Position numbers and translations under genes: made by a program | Shown: piece by piece, positions 13,041 through 15,330 of the stretch | Layout of the letters: the number at the start of each line of letters is the position of its first letter | Position numbering within the stretch: position 1 is the first letter of the stretch | Origin: CABZJG01 sp965659715 | GTDB taxonomy: Bacteria; Pseudomonadota; Alphaproteobacteria; Rhodobacterales; Rhodobacteraceae | Reading direction: 5' to 3' | NCBI GenBank assembly: GCA_965659715.1 | Contig: CBFHXE010000063.1 | Span: 1-15,330, forward strand | Length of the DNA stretch: 15,330 nt | The notes under the pieces: model-generated | Seen by the model: the letters and a program-made list of their open reading frames with translations, nothing else | What the model was told of the DNA's origin: nothing | Databases searched by the model: none

Positions 13041-15173
13041 TTAAATTAGATCAAAACGATCCGCATTCATTACCTTTGTCCAGGCGGCAATAAAATCACT
13101 AACGAATTTATCTTTGTTATCGTCCTGGGCATAAACCTCGGCAATGGCCCGAAGCTCTGAGTTTGAGCCAAATACCAAATCCACCCTAGAGCCGCTGCGC
13201 ACAACTTTTCCGCTTGCCCGATCTTTTGCCTGATAGTTATTCGAACCCGCCGCTGACCATGCGACATTCATATCCAGCAGCTTGACAAACCAATCATTGG
13301 TAAGCGTCTGCCCGTCGGTCCAAACCCCGTCACCGCTGGCGCTAATGCCTAAGGCACGCAGCCCACCTACCAACACCGTCATTTCCGGGGCTGTCAGCCC
13401 CATAAGCTGGGCCTTATCCAAAAGCATTTCTTCCGGAGAGCGAGAAAAATCGGACTTTTGATAATTGCGGAACCCATCGGATACAGGTTCTAGGACGGCA
13501 AAAGATGCGGTATCTGTTTGCTCGGCGCTGGCATCACCGCGGCCTGCAGAAAAAGGAACATCTACGCCGCTGGCGCGTTCGATACCAACATTACCCGCCA
13601 GAACAATCACATCAGCAACGCTTGCATTATGCTGTTCAGCAATCTCTTCAAGCACTGCCAGCACACGCCTAAGTTGGTCGGGTTTATTAACCGCCCAGTC
13701 CTTTTGCGGTGCAAGCCGTATACGCGCCCCGTTTGCACCGCCGCGCATGTCTGATCCGCGGAATGTTGCCGCTGCGCCCCAAGCTGTTTCGACCATTTCC
13801 TGCACAGAAAGACCGCTAGTATTCAGCGCGTCTTTGACCGCAGAGACATCAAAATCACCATTGCCGGCCGGCACAGGGTCTTGCCAAATCAACTCTTCCT
13901 CGGGCACTTCTGGCCCAAGATAACGGACCTTGGGGCCCATATCCCGATGCAGCAACTTAAACCATGCTCTGGCAAAAGCGTCTGCCATCTGGTCTGGATT
14001 TTGATGAAAGCGCTCGGAAATTTTCCTGTAGTCAGGATCCTTGATAAGAGCCATATCCGCTGTGGTCATCATGGGCGTAACCTTACGGCTTGCATCATCG
14101 ACTTCTGGTGCCATATCCTCTTCGGCCACATCAACAGGATGCCATATATTGGCCCCCGAAGGACTTTTCGTCAGCGCCCAGTCATATTTGAACAGAAGAT
14201 CAAAATAACCATTATCCCATTGGGTCGGATTGGCTGTCCAAGGACCTTCTACGCCGCTGGTTGTGGTATCACGGCCCTTGCCAGAGCCATGTCTGTTGAT
14301 CCAGCCCAAACCCATTTCTTCGATCTCTGCGCCTTCTGGCTCGGGGCCCACAAGGTCAGGGTCGCCTGCCCCATGAGCTTTACCAAAGGTGTGGCCGCCG
14401 GCCACCAAAGCCACGGTTTCTTCATCATCCATCGCCATTCGGCCGAATGTTTCGCGAATATCTTGAGCGCTGAGCAGCGGATCAGGATTGCCGTTAGGGC
14501 CTTCGGGGTTCACATAGATCAATCCCATCTGAACCGCAGCAAGCGGGTTTTCCAAAGACTGGCGCGTCTCACCATAGCGTCTGTCACCAAGCCAGTCGGT
14601 TTCAGCCCCCCAATAAATATCTTCTTCAGGATGCCAGATATCTTCGCGGCCGCCGCCAAAGCCAAAGGTTTTACCGCCCATGGACTCAATTGCCACATTA
14701 CCGGTCAAAATGAGCAAATCCGCCCAGGAAATTTTATTGCCGTATTTTTGCTTGATCGGCCAAAGCAAACGGCGCGCCTTATCCAGATTCCCATTGTCAG
14801 GCCATGAGTTTAGCGGAGCAAAGCGTTGCGCCCCTGTACCGCCGCCGCCCCGCCCATCGCCGGTCCGATAAGTGCCAGCAGCATGCCAAGTCATGCGAAT
14901 GAAAAATCCACCATAATGACCATAATCTGCTGGCCACCACTCTTGCGAGTTTGTCATGAGATCACGCAGATCAGCCTTGAGTGCATCATAGTCTAAAGAG
15001 TTAAATTCTGTGCGGTAATCAAACTCGTCACCCATCGGATTTGATTTTTTTCCGTGCTGGCGAAGAATGCTTAGATTTAGCTGGTTTGGCCACCAGTCAC
15101 TGTTTGATGTTCCGCTATTGGCTGATGTCACTGCTCCGTGCATTACTGGACACTTGGCTGTACTTTCGCTCAT
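13041..15173 (-). CDS. katG: Catalase-peroxidase KatG
   Basis: A 710-residue haem enzyme that removes hydrogen peroxide by catalase and broad peroxidase activity, likely cytoplasmic (no signal peptide). The distal haem pocket R93, W96 and H97 (IRMTWH) is intact. The Met-Tyr-Trp crosslink unique to KatG can form from W96, Y220 (LIYVNPEG) and M246 (FGRMAMDD). The proximal side has H261 (GGHTFGKAHGAG), with W312 and D373 as likely partners. The second, inactive peroxidase-like half extends to the C-terminus, so the gene is full length. TAGGAGAG precedes the ATG at 15173 on the transcribed strand. Monocistronic in the window; no oxyR is visible, though it could lie beyond the right edge. Confidence 0.97.
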   Translation of the reverse strand: MSESTAKCPVMHGAVTSANSGTSNSDWWPNQLNLSILRQHGKKSNPMGDEFDYRTEFNSLDYDALKADLRDLMTNSQEWWPADYGHYGGFFIRMTWHAAGTYRTGDGRGGGGTGAQRFAPLNSWPDNGNLDKARRLLWPIKQKYGNKISWADLLILTGNVAIESMGGKTFGFGGGREDIWHPEEDIYWGAETDWLGDRRYGETRQSLENPLAAVQMGLIYVNPEGPNGNPDPLLSAQDIRETFGRMAMDDEETVALVAGGHTFGKAHGAGDPDLVGPEPEGAEIEEMGLGWINRHGSGKGRDTTTSGVEGPWTANPTQWDNGYFDLLFKYDWALTKSPSGANIWHPVDVAEEDMAPEVDDASRKVTPMMTTADMALIKDPDYRKISERFHQNPDQMADAFARAWFKLLHRDMGPKVRYLGPEVPEEELIWQDPVPAGNGDFDVSAVKDALNTSGLSVQEMVETAWGAAATFRGSDMRGGANGARIRLAPQKDWAVNKPDQLRRVLAVLEEIAEQHNASVADVIVLAGNVGIERASGVDVPFSAGRGDASAEQTDTASFAVLEPVSDGFRNYQKSDFSRSPEEMLLDKAQLMGLTAPEMTVLVGGLRALGISASGDGVWTDGQTLTNDWFVKLLDMNVAWSAAGSNNYQAKDRASGKVVRSGSRVDLVFGSNSELRAIAEVYAQDDNKDKFVSDFIAAWTKVMNADRFDLI

Positions 15174-15330
15174 GTAACTCTCCTAAGTTTTGCGATATGT
15201 GTCGGATGTATGATCAATTTGGATACCTTTATGCCTTCATCTGAAAGTGGCATTTCTGGACATTTAAAGGAAACATACATTCGATATCGCTTAGGCTAAC
15301 ACACCCAAAAAATTAGTTAAACTTGCTTTT
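15174..15330 (-). promoter_or_regulatory. katG upstream region
   Basis: No gene is visible in these 157 bases. Apart from the katG ribosome-binding site (AGGAGAG, about 15177-15183), I found no convincing -35/-10 pair and no clear four-part OxyR ATAG/CTAT pattern. GCGATAT near 15191 and ATATCGC near 15285 form a distant 7-bp inverted repeat of unknown meaning. Confidence 0.3.

Noticed and set aside
13881..14807. A 308-codon open frame antisense to katG
   Set aside because: It lies wholly inside the unmistakable katG gene, has no ribosome-binding site seen, and its translation resembles no family I know; it is a by-product of codon bias in katG.
15174..15330. OxyR or Fur binding site upstream of katG
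   Set aside because: No match to the four-part OxyR pattern or a Fur-type repeat could be found by eye, although such control of katG is common.
1..15330. Mobile element, CRISPR array, toxin-antitoxin or phage defence genes
   Set aside because: No transposase, integrase, spaced direct repeats or defence-type domains were seen; all long frames are accounted for by transport, paa, lipA and katG genes.

Overview
The window looks like chromosomal DNA from an alphaproteobacterium, most probably a marine Rhodobacterales (roseobacter-type) species. This rests on recalled family resemblance: the LipA and PaaZ sequences, a PaaR-type TetR regulator beside paaK, and a small single-pass membrane protein next to lipA. 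Base composition is AT-richer than in many roseobacters. No tRNA, rRNA, insertion sequence, CRISPR array or phage gene is visible.

Layout. Positions 1-1330 hold the tail of an IclR-family regulator and a complete MalK/UgpC-type ABC transporter ATPase, the end of a probable carbohydrate-uptake locus lying mostly to the left. Positions 1390-11607 hold a phenylacetate (paa) degradation island in three units. Unit one (+) is thiolase pcaF/paaJ followed by paaA-paaB-paaC-paaD-paaE, behind a good sigma70-type promoter. Unit two (-) is paaI-paaK-paaR, converging on unit one with a 7-nt tail-to-tail overlap. Unit three (+) is paaZ-paaX, divergent from unit two. The 105-nt paaI/paaZ intergenic region carries an inverted repeat and a 10-mer also found, inverted, at the promoter of unit one. 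Positions 11600-12905 hold a 67-residue membrane protein gene abutting convergent lipA, which appears to start at TTG. Positions 13004-15173 hold katG (-) and a 3' hairpin.

How the genes work together. PaaK activates phenylacetate to phenylacetyl-CoA. PaaABCE, with maturation factor PaaD, epoxidises the ring. After isomerisation by PaaG (not in this window), PaaZ opens the oxepin ring and oxidises the resulting aldehyde. Beta-oxidation (PaaF and PaaH, not here) and the thiolase then give acetyl-CoA and succinyl-CoA. PaaI hydrolyses stalled CoA intermediates. PaaR and PaaX are the likely CoA-ester-responsive repressors. The cluster is therefore incomplete, lacking paaF, paaG and paaH.

I found no clearly undescribed system. 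The points most worth a second look are the two co-located regulators with a shared putative operator, the lipA start-codon anomaly, the uncharacterised small membrane protein, and the fully intact PaaZ in a lineage where some members carry a diverted paralogue.
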